NCBI RefSeq assembly: GCF_030272615.1
Contig: NC_081406.1
Location: forward strand, 266,584,192-266,648,191
DNA from: Cryptomeria japonica
Lineage: Eukaryota > Streptophyta > Pinopsida > Cupressales > Cupressaceae
Direction: 5' to 3'
DNA: 64,000 nucleotides
Both the position numbers and the translations under genes were made by a program. Of this stretch, positions 12,373-23,982 are shown one piece after another (position 1 is the first letter of the stretch; each line of letters starts with the position of its first letter). Under the pieces are notes generated by a model, which ran no database searches, was not told the DNA's origin, and saw only the letters and a program-made list of their open reading frames with translations.

Positions 12373-15300
12373 TAGCCAATGTCAGAAGATTAGTCTTGCA
12401 GGTGTCTCTGTGCAGTTCCTTAAATTCCATTATTGTCTTGCCTAGTGCCGGTAATAACGTGTCAATATGTTCCTTACATCTGTTTATTGATTCTTCAAAG
12501 AATTTTTCTTTCTCTTTATTCATTTTCTCACTGAAAGTCTCCTTATTGATCTGATCAATTGTTAGTAGGTTGTCAGTTATGTACTTAGACAATGTGTCTA
12601 ATTGACTCAAAAAATCTTTATTTTCTACATTGCACTTGGGTGCAATTAATTTTAAAATTGGTATGGTGTCATCAATTGCCTTATATGCCTGTGCATTACA
12701 CTTTGTGATTTTCTTGATGGGATCTAGTAATACCTCTGTTAAATTTGTCAATCTGAATTCTGTTAAGGAGGAACCAGATGACTGTCCAACTACCTTAACG
12801 ATCTACAATCCGCCAGTGTGAGTAACATCTTTGCTTATGTTGACCTCTGGTAGGTTAGTTTGAGTCTGCATTTCTACTAGCAAAGGTTTGGGTTTCTCAG
12901 TTGTTTCCAGTGGCACTGTCTCTGTCTAAACCTTTTCCACAACCTTTTTCTCTTTAGTTTTTTCAATGTGTTCCTTTGTCGGTTTCTCTGAGCTTTCCAT
13001 TGCCGGTTTTTCTGATTGTGTCTCAGTGTTTTCTACCAGTTTTTCTGATTGTGTCTCAGTGTTTTCTACCAGTTTTTCTGTATGTACCTCTGAACTATCT
13101 ATTGCTGGTATCTCAACAAATTTATCAGTAGCCAGTTTCTCAGTAGGTTTTTCAATGTGTACATTAGTGGTATCTATCTTTCCAGTATCTAGGGGATCAG
13201 TTGATTGTTCAGTATGTTTTTCAATCCCAATCTCAATGTTTCCAACTATATCCTCAACCCGTGTCTCAACTGCAATGTTTTCTGCAAGTGGCTCAATTGC
13301 CACATCTCTCTTCTCAGTTGTTTCCTTATCAACCATAATGTTGACTTCTTGTGTGTCAATATTCATGGTATACAACACCTCTGAATCAAGATTGGTGTCT
13401 TCATGTGTTGTCTCCATACTCTCAACATTATTTGTTACTGGTGGTGCATCAATATTTACAACCGGTAGAGTATCAGAAGAAGGCGGGGGCAAGTTGTTTG
13501 TTACTTTTATGCTCGAAGGACCACCTACCTTACCTTTACCTTTATCCTTTTCCTTTTGATAGACTCTAAAAGTCTTTGGTCATTTAAGCTCTTCTTTCTT
13601 TTCCTTCTCAACAAAGAAGATATCCCATTTGTATGTTGTTTCTTCAGATATCTCATTTACTCTGCCAGCCATTAATGCTACATGTCAGTGATCGGTGGAA
13701 AATATAGTCCTATTTGCTTCACTTATCAGTTCATCAATCTCTTCTGCCGATCGTACTGGGTGAACTGCAAGTAATTTTTGTATCTTTATCTTCTTGTCGA
13801 GTTCAACAATTGCTAACCTTTTTGCATCTAACCTTTTGTACAAGTCACTAGGTAGATCATCTACAACTTCTATCAAGAATTTCTTGAAAATATCTAAGTG
13901 TAAAATAACACTGTTTTCTGTACTTTCCTTTTCTTCATTGCTAAAAGTATTATACAACTTGCTAACATTTGACAAGTTACCATCTTCAGTTATTTCATTC
14001 AAAAGGTTGTCTAAGGGAGGGACAACTTGTTTTTCCCTTTTCTTCCTTGGGGTCATTTTCCTTACTGGAGGCCTTACTGCCTGTTGTTTCTATCTTGTTC
14101 TCTTGGGAGCAGGTGAGGGTACCAGTGAGAGTTTTCTTTTTCTTTCTACCCTTTTAAATTCAATCGGTATTTCACTATCAGAGGAGGTACCAATTGGTGA
14201 AAGATGTGCTTCCAGTTGTAACCCTTCCAATTCACTTTCCTTAATGCCAGTTTTATTCAATATATCTTCCTTGATTTCTTTTGCCTGTCTAGTTGCCTTT
14301 CTAATTGTTTGTTTTATTTTCTTTATTCGTTTCTGTGATTGAACTTTTCTTTCAATGGTTTTTGCATTTCCAAATACTTCTTCTGTTGGTTCTTTAGGGC
14401 CTTCTAGAAGGGCTTTTGCATAAGTTTCTATTATGTTTTCATCTACCTCATAACCCATCTCTGTAACCCAAACTGTCCTTGGAACCACTGCCTCCATCCA
14501 AATTTCATCCTTCTTTATAACAAAACATATCTGTTTTTGATATTTATCAACTATGGATTGAGATAGTCTTTCCCTATTTTTCATTCTAGCCTTTAGTGCC
14601 TGAAAGTTTTCAATTATGTTCTTCGCCCTATCATCTCCCATGTTATTAAGAATATCCAAAAGTTGTTTTCCTACCGGTATGTCAAATCCAAAATCCTTTC
14701 TACCAATACCGGGAGCTTCCTTGGTGATATACAACAATAGACATACAAGTAAGTTACCAAATCTGAATGTGCCTTTCTTGTCGCCCTTAATTTTCTTCAG
14801 ATTGTATATTAGCTCATCTTTTAACCATTCACATATGTCAATCTTTGCATTACTATTTACTAAGTCATAAGCACTCTTGATACATAAAATAGAAACATAG
14901 TTTAATTTGCTGGCATGTGTAGCTTTGTATCCAAGAATCATGCTAATGAATCTTACATTGATATCCTTTACATCATTGACTCTCAAGGATCTCTTGTCAT
15001 AGGTTGCACCGGTTAGGGTCATTACAGTGTCGTTTGGAACCTTTTTAGTCTTGTCAGGCCTGCTACCGGTGGAAGGTAAGTCTGTCACTACCCTAACTAC
15101 TTCTTTTATTATCTTATGAATGGAATCTAGCCAAAAGAACTCCCCATGAACTCTACTCAATAGAATCCTTATAACCTCTTTGGGAAAATCAAGAATGCTA
15201 AGTATCTCCACAAAACCTAGGGTTTCAACTATCTCGTGTTTCAGTTTTACATTACCATTTTCATCATATATTACTGTCCTATACATGTTCATAATCTCAT

Positions 15301-15505
15301 CAACACCTAGTTCTTCAACATGACAATGTATGTAAATCCTAGGATCCTTAGTATATACAACTCCTTTGGGTATTTTAGAAAATGCTCCTAGGGTATCATC
15401 CTTCTTCGCTACTTTGGGAATGATTTTAAATACAGGCCTAGGGCATTTAATCACTTCAATCACTATAGGGTTTACAATGAATTCAGGTGCAGAGGAGGAA
15501 GCCAT
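12332..15505 (-). pseudogene. Element 2 ORF2: ~1058-codon accessory ORF of unknown function
   Basis: One minus-strand frame runs from ATG (MASSSAPEF, 15505) to 12332 with only a few in-frame stops (near 14090, 13682, 13597, 12923 and 12782), so the ancestor was probably a single protein of about 1,050 residues. Residues 1 to ~350 look globular. Next comes a basic stretch, then a Glu/Thr/Ser-rich region with a perfect 11-residue duplication (SEKLVENTETQ, 33 bp repeats at about 13003-13082), then a charged, probably coiled-coil end. It has no reverse transcriptase, integrase, protease or zinc-knuckle motif. The part around residues 125-270 resembles ORF3 of LINE-C and LINE-A by eye (for example KGTFRFGNLLVCLLLYI against PILHQGLMLCLFNF). 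I do not recognise the family securely; it may be related to the putative plant transposon protein domains annotated in other plants. Confidence 0.75.
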
Positions 15506-15846
15506 TGTATAAATACCTTAATCTGCCTTTAGGTTTGAATGCTTGAATGATTTGCTTCACTTCTCGCTGTGGATGCCTTCGCTTGGGTTTTTCGCGCTCT
15601 AAGGAAATTTGAATGCTCAGTGAATGAAAAAGAGTGAAAAACACTTGCTTTATAATGTCATTTCCTTCAACTACCACATTAAATGCCTACCGGTTAAGTG
15701 AAACTTAACACATCTGCCGATAAAGAAGTAATTCAACTTCTCACCATCAACCGAGGGTAAACTAGCATGTTTTTCAATTTGTTGCCATACCCCCAAAGGA
15801 TTTATTTTCAGTTAGATGAAGAATCTCCTACCGGTGGAGTGATACT
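15506..15846 (-). other. Spacer between Element 2 ORF1 and ORF2
   Basis: About 340 bases without a supported gene. A minus-strand open stretch (15677-15483) overlaps the start of ORF2 in another frame and has no family features. It probably serves as leader of the downstream ORF. Confidence 0.4.
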
Positions 15847-16857
15847 CTACTCTACCGGTGAAGGAATAACTTCATTAACATTCTGATTTGACTTTCTAAT
15901 CCATTGTTTTGAAAATTCTTTCTTTACTTCTTCAACCTTCTCTTTACCTTTCAAACTCGGTCCTTTGTTATTTGCTGGTGATGCCTTACTTCTACAAAAT
16001 TTTGCAATATGTCGAATCTTGTTACAAGCATAACAAGTCACATTATTTTTCTGGATAGCTTTTCCATATCCTATGCCAGTATGTGTTTTGCATTGATTAG
16101 ATAAGTGTCCAAATCTTTCACAAACATAACATCTTACATTCATTCTGTAGTTTTCTGAATTATGACCAATTTTGTTGCATTTAGAACATTGACCAGTGGG
16201 TGCATTGGTGTTTTGATAGTTTCTAGATCTACATTGATTTTCTCTATGTCCATACTTGTTACAGTTAAAGCATTTCCCATTAAATTTGTAGGCATTAGGT
16301 TGTCTTACCGGTTTATTGTGATCATGATTGTTTGCAGTACCAGAGCTTTCACCAACTTCAAAGCCAAGACCATTAGTATCTCCATTAGGTTTCTGATTTT
16401 TCAGCATGTCATCAAGTTCTTCTGAGCGTTTCTTGAATTTCTCCTTGTGTTGATTTGCAGTAGCCAACTCATTTTCTAAGAAATATTTCTGTCTCATGAG
16501 TCTTAGATATTCATTTCCAGCATCATTGATTCTCCTAGCCAAGTCATCTTCATTCTTTTTTTGGTCTTCAATGTCTTTACAAAATCTCATAGTCATATCT
16601 TGCATCTCATTCCTCAAGGTCATGTTTTCTTGCTTCATCTTGCTTACAATATCATTAAGAGTTTCTTTTTCATCATCATCACTCTGTATCTTCTCATGAA
16701 GTTCTCTTCTTTTGTTCCTAGCAATAGTGAGATTTTCTTGAAGTCCTTGAATGATTTCCTATGCAGCCTTCAGATCATCCTCAAGTTTCATATTTTTCAA
16801 CTTTTCTGCATCATAATCTGCAAGAGCTATTTCCAATTGCTTTCTCAGGTTTTCCAT
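15847..16857 (-). pseudogene. Element 2 ORF1: coiled coil plus four zinc knuckles (gag-like)
   Basis: The frame starts at ATG 16857 (MENLRKQLEI), just downstream of the primer-binding site, and ends at 15847, with one in-frame TAG at 16759-16761. The first two thirds are long heptad-type helix rich in Lys, Glu and Leu. The last third has four CCHC knuckles: CFNCNKYGHRENQC, CSKCNKIGHNSENY (last Cys now Tyr), CYVCERFGHLSNQC and CYACNKIRHIAKFC (Gly now Arg). Knuckles of this kind bind RNA in gag nucleocapsid. The usual copia gag (UBN2) helical domain is not evident, so the N-terminal part is unusual. It is most likely the particle protein that lets the element be packaged. Confidence 0.8.
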
Positions 16858-16910
16858 CTGTACCAGTGTTAGAATCTTCCTCAAGCTGTTAGGATTTTGA
16901 AAATAGAGGA

Positions 16911-16926
16911 CCAGGCTCTAATACCA
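16911..16926 (-). other. Element 2 primer-binding site
   Basis: On the minus strand TGGTATTAGAGCCTGG begins two bases after the right LTR. It matches the plant copia site complementary to the 3' end of initiator methionine tRNA (TGGTATCAGAGC) with one difference. Confidence 0.9.
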
Positions 16927-16928
16927 AT

Positions 16929-17718
16929 TGTCAAGATTCCCAAAGATACTGAGAGGGGGGGGGGGGTGAATCAATATCTTGCCGACTTAAATATTTTCTA
17001 ATCTTATTAAACAAATTGCATTCCAAAATAGTGTACCGGTAAACCAAAATTAATGCAGTAAATAAGAACAATAACCACAACATAAAAAGCACACCATGAC
17101 ACAATATTTTTAACGAGGAAACCCGATGTGGGAAAAACCTCAGTGGGATTTGTAAACCACAATATTCACTCACTGGCCAATAAATGAATATTACTTACAA
17201 TAGGGGCCTACACATGCAGGAAGGCCAACTGCCTAAAGCTCACTGCTTAATTACAAAGGGAAGTCTCACTGACTTACAAAAATGGATTATGCAAATCTAA
17301 TATCATGTACTGCTTTGGTTCAGCATCTGCTATACTAGGTTCAGTACCGGTTTAAGCTCATAAAATAACCATAGACCTTACTCCAAAATCTGCCTTAGTA
17401 TTTGCATAATACTTCTGCAATAATCTGACCATATCCACATATCCTAAATGATCCTACAAGATCTCATACTTATACGAGTCTTATTACAATTCGCCTTGTC
17501 ATCTTACAAAAAGATATTACAATTAAATACAAAATATAATAAACAAAATCCTGTCGGCTAGGGTGCCAGTAATCATCTTGCCATTGCCGGTAAACTATTT
17601 GCCGGTGTAGAGTCTGTCGGTGCCAGTTCCAGTCGGTGCCATAGGATTGTAAGGTTGCCATCAATGACAATACCTTCAATCACCTACAATTTCTCATTGG
17701 AGTGTGCATTTGCCAACA
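16929..17718 (-). repeat. Element 2 right LTR (5' in element sense)
   Basis: 790 bp, TGTCAAGATTCCC to TTTGCCAACA, near-identical in layout to 10971-11755. Its first bases differ from the other LTR (TGTCAAG against TGTTAGG). It should hold the promoter of the element on the minus strand. Confidence 0.95.
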
Positions 17719-17723
17719 ATAGA

Positions 17724-18400
17724 GAGGTTGAATCTTTCTTCTTTCTAAGCCATGAGACTATCTTGTTTCCCAAAAAGAAAGCTCCACCACTTGTGCTTCT
17801 TCTATCATCAACACAACCAGCCAAATCAACATCAATGTATGCACTTAGCAAAAAATATTGTCCTTTTGATACCACAATCCATAGTCCAGAGTGCCTTTCA
17901 AATATTTGAAGATCCTTTTTAATGCCTTCACATGATTTTTTCTTAGTTCAGCTTAAAACATTGTAACTAAACACTCTACTTGCATAATGTTTGGTCTAGT
18001 TGTAGTTAAGTACAATAATCTCCAGGTATCATGGATCTATAAAAAATGTGATCTACCAAAGGTGACTCATAGGAGTACTTACTAGTTTGTTTTCTTCCAC
18101 ACCAAATTTTTGTAGCATCTCCTTAACGTAAATAGCTTGAGAGATAAATATACCATCATTTAGTTAAGCAATTTTAAGTCCAACGAGGAAAAATAATTCC
18201 CCTAACATAGACATCTCGATTCCTTTTGCATTTCCTCAGAAAACTTGTTACTCATTCCATCATCTCCACAAAAAAATGATTCACAATAATCATCAATAAG
18301 AAACATAAAATACCTTTCACCTTGGAGGCTTTAGGTCCTGGTAAGTCAACACAAGTCAGTATGTATCAACTCCAAAGGTCTTGTATATGAATACTCCTTC
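17724..18400 (-). pseudogene. Element 1 integrase stub fused to RT end and RNase H start
   Basis: The minus strand reads PLELIHTDLCG-like integrase sequence, then LIDDYC, and jumps near 18258-18285 directly into the end of copia reverse transcriptase (MSNKFSEEMQKEFEMSMLGE, then LVGLKIA). It then reaches RNase H (DVDLAGCVDDRRSTSGGAFF and LGNKIVSWLRKKKDS). The integrase catalytic core and the reverse transcriptase YVDD region are therefore missing through an internal deletion. Several stops are present. The RNase H is cut by Element 2 and continues at 10965. Confidence 0.85.
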
Positions 18401-18407
18401 TTGCAAC

Positions 18408-19597
18408 TCATCCTCTAGTTATTGTAGTTTTTCCACAAATTTGTGCAGAGCCTTCATCTCTAAATTGGAATAATCCACCATTCCACTTTTTGAGGTTGAT
18501 AAACTTCTTCCTATCACCAATCATGTGATTAGAACATCCACTATCAATCACTAAAGCATTAGCTTCTTCTTTTGCATGACAAGTAGTCCATACGGGCATT
18601 AACTTTTCATTTCCCTTATTAGCCTGCAAGGTTATGGACTTCTTACATTTTTCAACCTCAACATCATTATTACTAGTTTTCAATGCCATAAAGAGGGTTT
18701 CATCATTTGATTCATCATGGTCCTCATCTTCTGAAAAATAGTTGCTCTCTTTGGAATAAAGACTTGTTTTGACATTTTCTCTCCTGTTGTTATCTTTTGA
18801 CTTTCTGAAAGGACATTTAGAAGCAAAATGACCAATTATTCCACAATTGAAGCATTTGAAGAGTAACTTACCTTTGTTTCTATTGATGTACTTTGTCAAT
18901 GACCTTACAAAGTTTGATTCTTCCTCATAAAATCCATCCATATGATTAGATGCTTCATTATCCACTAACTTTGAAATAAGCTTCTTTATTTGGGGCATCT
19001 TTGTCAAATTATCACATTTCAAAAGCGATGAGAACACAATATAATTGATCCACTAAATATTTATCCAAATATTTAGAATCCTCAATAGCAGACACCTTAT
19101 GACTATAGAATTTAGGGAGAGATATAATTACCTTTATCACAATCTCATCTTCTTTCACTTCTCCACCAAGACCTCTAATGCCATTAACCACTTCATCTAC
19201 CCAGAGCATATAACTAGAAATATCTTCATCCTTTGTCATCCTCAAGGTATCATATTTTCTCTTGAAGTTATGCATCTTGACTTGCCTCACATTGTTGTCT
19301 TTCTCATAAATGTTTCTAATATTTTCCTAGACATCCTTGCAGAGTTACAATTCATTACTTTCAGAAGTTATGAATTAGCTAGCCCACTCAATATACCATT
19401 ATTTGTCTTGGCATTGTTTTCATCCAACCTAATCTTTTCAATATCAATTGAAGGAGTAGAAGAGTGGTATAGCCATCCTTGACAAAGTACCAAACACCAA
19501 ACCCTAGAGAGGTCAGATAAACTTTCATTCTCACTCTCCAAAAACTATAATTTGTTCCATCAAACCTACGCGTCTTGTGAGATCCATCTTGATACAT
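18408..19597 (-). pseudogene. Element 1 gag and protease, frameshifted
   Basis: Three minus-strand frames in order make up a copia gag: 19597-19388 (start; FDGTNYSFWRVRM), 19290-19012 (UBN2-type helices; KEDEIVIKVIISLPKFY) and 19037-18408. The last has a CCHC zinc knuckle CFNCGIIGHFASKC, an acidic linker and an aspartic protease core VIDSGCSNHM followed by GDRKKF. Gag forms the virus-like particle and the protease matures it. At least two frameshifts and a stop (18408) disable the copy. Zinc-knuckle and protease residues themselves are intact. Confidence 0.9.
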
Positions 19598-19639
19598 ATC
19601 GGATCTTCCTCAAGTGGTTAATATTTTTCAAAGGAACTT

Positions 19640-19652
19640 GGATCTAATACCA
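19640..19652 (-). other. Element 1 primer-binding site
   Basis: On the minus strand TGGTATTAGATCC lies a few bases inside the right LTR. It is a mutated version of the initiator methionine tRNA site used by plant copia elements. Confidence 0.8.
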
Positions 19653-19657
19653 ATTTT

Positions 19658-21504
19658 TGAACACACCAAATACCGAGAGGGGGGGTGAATCATTATCTCT
19701 TAAAACTTAAACTTTTTGGCACCAATTTTTAATTCAAACCCTTAATCCAATTAGCACTAATGAAAGATAGAGATATCAAGATGAAGTGCACAAGAGAACA
19801 CTATATATACATGAAAAATACCATAGGGAAAAAACCATGGCGAGAAAATCTACTTGGAGTTGTTGCACAAATCCATCCTCACAAGATAAAACAAATTTAC
19901 AACTTTATTGCAACTCCTTGAAAAAATATAGTTTTATGGCTACAACCAAATTAAGTTCACTACTCCTTGAATATCACTTATTTAAATAAGATGCAATAAC
20001 CTCAAAATATCACAAATGTTTGATGAATTTCCACCACAATACTTTTGCACCATTAGCTACTTTTGGCTTACCGCCTCTAGAAAAATTATGGATTGTCTGA
20101 ATGTAGATGCATTCAACTCACTACTTCCAATATACTTAAAGCATTTATGTGCACACTTCAAAACTACCTAATTTCTATCCACATCCACACACATTGCAAT
20201 TAATTTTATCATTCATTTATATCCTCCACAAGAATCAATAACCTTCACCAGGTCAAGCAAGTATGTTGAAACATGCATTGTCCAAGAGGTCATCCCAAAC
20301 AACATCAATGGAGAAAGGAGATCAACAATAGTAATACAAGGATAAAAAGGACCCAATTCAATCTTGGAACATATCTCCATGCTTGCAATAACATCAAAAG
20401 GTGATGCACATACTTTAGGTTGACCAAGATGAAACATGTAGATATGAAACATGCATCCCCCAAGGAGGTCATCTCCAAACACTTCCATGATAGAACATAA
20501 GTAAATTTAGATCAAGGAAAGAGATATAATGGAACAAAAACACTTTATAAAAACTCTTAATTCTCACACAAACCACAATGCATTAGCACAAGTATCCTAG
20601 GTTGGCTAAACAACCACTTATCCTTTCAAAACATTTATCCAATTACCAACCAATTCCAAAATGATCAAGACCAACCATATAGAGAACAAGATAACATCAT
20701 ATGTATTTTAATAGAACTTGTGTACCATTTTTTCATACTGTTACACAAAATTGAGCTAGCTCAAATAGGCAGATATAGAACACTTCATTCTAGGTAGGCC
20801 AAAAAACACAATCTTGAGGTAGAATGTTAGTGATCATACTTGTGGTACACATCAACATTTGAAACTTGGACTATGATATCATAAAGATAACATAAGAACA
20901 TCCACCGCATGAGTAAACACATAGGCACAAAGAAATGTAGGGTATTTTCTAGACTAGTCTTACATTCAACCAAACTATCTACATACTACAATTACCATAA
21001 CCATCTGCAAAACTCTAGTTAACTGAAAAGAGAAAGATACATTGTTCCCATCAAATACAAGCTAATTTCCAAAGCACAAGTCCATATCTTCAATTATAGA
21101 GAAATGCATAGCATTCTCCTAGACAGTCAACAATACAATTTCTTGCATTCTTATTATTTCAACAATATGCAGAGACTAGAGCATCTTTGTAACATCAATT
21201 CCTTACATAGTAACACCAAGAGAGATCAATCAACAATTTACAACATTGTCAACATCATATCCAACTCATCATCATACTTCTAATCTTCATCTTAATCTAT
21301 CTTTATGATACTTCTAATCCTCATCTTAATATGTCATCATTATACTTAATACCACCTTAGTAAATAGGGTATGACATCCAACCATGAACTTTAGTATCAT
21401 CACTCTACATCATCAAATGTAGAAGTGGAAGCATCAAAGGCATCACACCACACTAAGGGATGACATCAAGAATAATAAAGTATGTTTACACCATATCTAC
21501 AATA
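19658..21504 (-). repeat. Element 1 right LTR (5' in element sense)
   Basis: About 1,847 bp, starting TGAACACACC and ending ATATCTACAATA, where the other LTR has ATATTTACAACA. It is clearly more diverged from its partner than the two Element 2 LTRs are from each other, as expected if Element 1 is older. Confidence 0.9.
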
Positions 21505-23225
21505 ATTTCATCATATCTTATGTTTTGACATCAATATGAAATTCAAAATGTATCTATAACTGTAATGGTGTGATTTGGAACTAGGGTTTCACCAAGTAGG
21601 AAAAGACCACTAATTAACGAAATTATCCAATACATTGAAAGAAGAGTGAACCTAATAGATCTAGCCTCAATCTAAATAAGGAAAGGGCTGAAATTCTAAT
21701 TAGATTCACTAATTAGGGTTTTGGTTCTCTCTTTCTTAATTGAAATTGGATTTGTAGTTGTGAAACTAGGAAAAAACCATGGATAATTAAAGTAAACAGG
21801 TAGAAACAATAGACTATAGATGTCCCACAGAGCCACCAACTGAGATCTTGGCAAAAGAAGATGTTTAGAACCCATTCCCAAAAGTTTGGCCTGATTTTTT
21901 GAGACCAGGTAGCACAGATCTGCCTTGGTCCTTTGAATTTTTCTCCATCAAAAGCTGACCTATTTGTCACTATTGATTCTGCCAAAATTCCCAAGTACAT
22001 CTCCTGAGCCTATTTCCTGCACATAGAAAGAGAAGGAAAGATGTTGTGGACAGGGGTTTGCGTAAGTCAAACCTTGGTTTAGGAATCAACCTTGAATGAA
22101 ATAATGCAAATACTAAAATAAATGTTAAGAAATATATATCTCATATTTGCAATTGTTGATGATGATGCAATGCTCTTTGAATGTAATCTTAAATGTTAAA
22201 TGTAATGGCATGACAAACACATGAACATGAAAAAACCTAATCACACACACATGCTTGCATGAAGATTGATGTAACTTTACTCCACAATGCTTGAATGATG
22301 AATATGCACCCTTGAATCTCTAAAGATGATTGATGATGGATGCTTCACGAATGCACAAATATTAGGGATGGAGTCTTAGATATAAAATGAATTGATAGGA
22401 TGTCTTTATATAGGGTTCCCTAGGTAAATTATTGACTGGGCTAATCTCCAATGGTCATGTATAGCCCCAAGAATCAAATTCTCTCGGAGAGATATACCAC
22501 CTACCCTATTTCAAATTGAGGCCCCTTTGAGAGAAAATGAGGTGTTTTGGGGAGCCTTGGTCTAGACCAGGGCATCCCACGCCTTGGTCCTTCTACAAAC
22601 ATGACCAAAATAAGCAGCTAGGGGGGAGGGTATGCCATAGTAGGACCCACCAAAGGGTATACATGACATCAAAGTTGGATAATAGGGTCAAATCGGACCT
22701 AGAGAGGAGATGAGGATAGGACAAGCTAAAGTAGGAGCACAAGTTACATGAGGTGTAAATTGGATAGGTTACAATTTATGACACTACAATAACTTTATAA
22801 TAGTATGATTTATATGTTCAACAATTGACCAATAATTTCATAAGAGTTAGAAACTTAGAAACTAACATTGACCTATGCTCTATCTCAACTAGTGGAATAA
22901 GTTTATGACCAATCATTATTAAAAACAAAAAGTAAATTTTTTTATTTACATGGTAAATAAAGTAAAAATAATAATCAATCTTAATTTAAATTTAGTCATA
23001 TATAATTTACCTAACCAAACTTAATATATTCACTAATTAAAAAGTTTTATTCTCATTTAGTATATCAATATTTCCACGAGTCTACAAAATGTCGTTTTGT
23101 ATTTTAATCTTGGATTTATATCTAATGCAATAATTAGAACAAGATGAAATAATTTTCTCATGCAAAATTTGAGGGATATACTACGTAACAAAAAACAATA
23201 AAATAAATATAGTTATGATAATAAC
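21505..23225. other. Spacer; unidentified repeat-like sequence
   Basis: About 1.7 kb with no domain-bearing ORF. Moderately GC-rich parts (about 21840-22060 and 22440-22760, for example TCTAGACCAGGGCATCCCACGCC) look like non-coding parts of another repeat, but no termini were found. The last ~450 bases are AT-rich. Confidence 0.4.
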
Positions 23226-23982
23226 AATATTATCAATATCCACTATTGATGAAGCACTAAAAGCCGTGGAGAGTTTGCTTGGTTTTATCTCTCCCCAGGT
23301 TTTGGCCAGGGTACGGGATGTGTTAATTGGACTTCATGCTCTGATTAATTTATGTTTTGCTTCATCTGCTACTCCTCTCCCTATGGTTCCTATACAGTCT
23401 CTGGTTCCTTATGATGCTCTACCTACTCCTCTAGAGGAAAGCTCGAGTAATTGGTTTATAACTAACTGATTTCACATTTCTTGCAAGTATCTCTCAGTTT
23501 TTTGTAGGCTGATTATGGGATGGATTTTTGGGCAGTTCTCATTGACTCAAATTTTTGGAGTTGGATATATTCGGTCTATTTTTAGTTCTATTTTTAGTTT
23601 CGGCCCTCCTTTGGTTCATATTTTTGGTCTCCTTGGTATCTTGGCATGATTCTCCACATTTTGTATCTTGCTTCTGATAATAGCTGATGGGCTCCTAGAT
23701 CTTCTTGATGTATCTTTTTTGGTGTTCAGTCCTTCATTTTGTAACCAACTGAGTATATAATCAGTTGAGGTATATGTCCTACGGGATCTCTATAAATAGG
23801 GCAATTATATGGGTATGGGTGAGATTTCGAATCATTGAGATCCAACTATTTTGTAAGGGTAGTTTAGTTTCTTTTCTTAAGGCGACAACCGAAGGTTTTC
23901 TTGTGGGTTCTTTCCTGTCGGTATGCCTTTTGAACCTGTTGTAAAAATTATCTAAAAATTAATAATAAAGTTTAGTGGCTAT

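Larger units (their letters stand above)
10971..17718 (-). mobile_element. Element 2: LTR element without pol, inserted in Element 1
   Basis: The LTRs at 10971-11755 and 16929-17718 share terminal TG...CA, and the whole is flanked by a perfect 5 bp duplication ATAGA (10966-10970 and 17719-17723). On the minus strand a primer-binding site follows the right LTR and a polypurine tract precedes the left LTR. The 5.2 kb interior has a coiled-coil/zinc-knuckle ORF and a very long second ORF, but I see no protease, integrase, reverse transcriptase or RNase H motif. It is therefore probably non-autonomous, mobilised by a copia relative. Confidence 0.95.
7929..21504 (-). mobile_element. Element 1: copia LTR retrotransposon, deleted and nested
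   Basis: Two LTRs (7929-10394 and 19658-21504) flank, on the minus strand, a primer-binding site, gag, protease, a stub of integrase, the end of reverse transcriptase, RNase H and a polypurine tract, in copia order. The reverse transcriptase core is missing, so it could not move by itself. Element 2 is inserted inside RNase H and a solo LTR inside the left LTR; without them both LTRs are about 1.85 kb. The flanks carry TTTCAT at 7923-7928 and 21506-21511, a probable target duplication offset by a base from the predicted LTR end. Confidence 0.9.

Noticed and set aside
12966-14342. Long plus-strand open frames opposite Element 2 ORF2
   Set aside because: Shadows of the minus-strand ORF; Ser/Phe/Leu-rich composition follows from reverse reading.
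21696-22000. Minus-strand open frames in the 21.7-22.0 kb spacer
   Set aside because: Overlapping short frames with no domain, start context or repeat termini.
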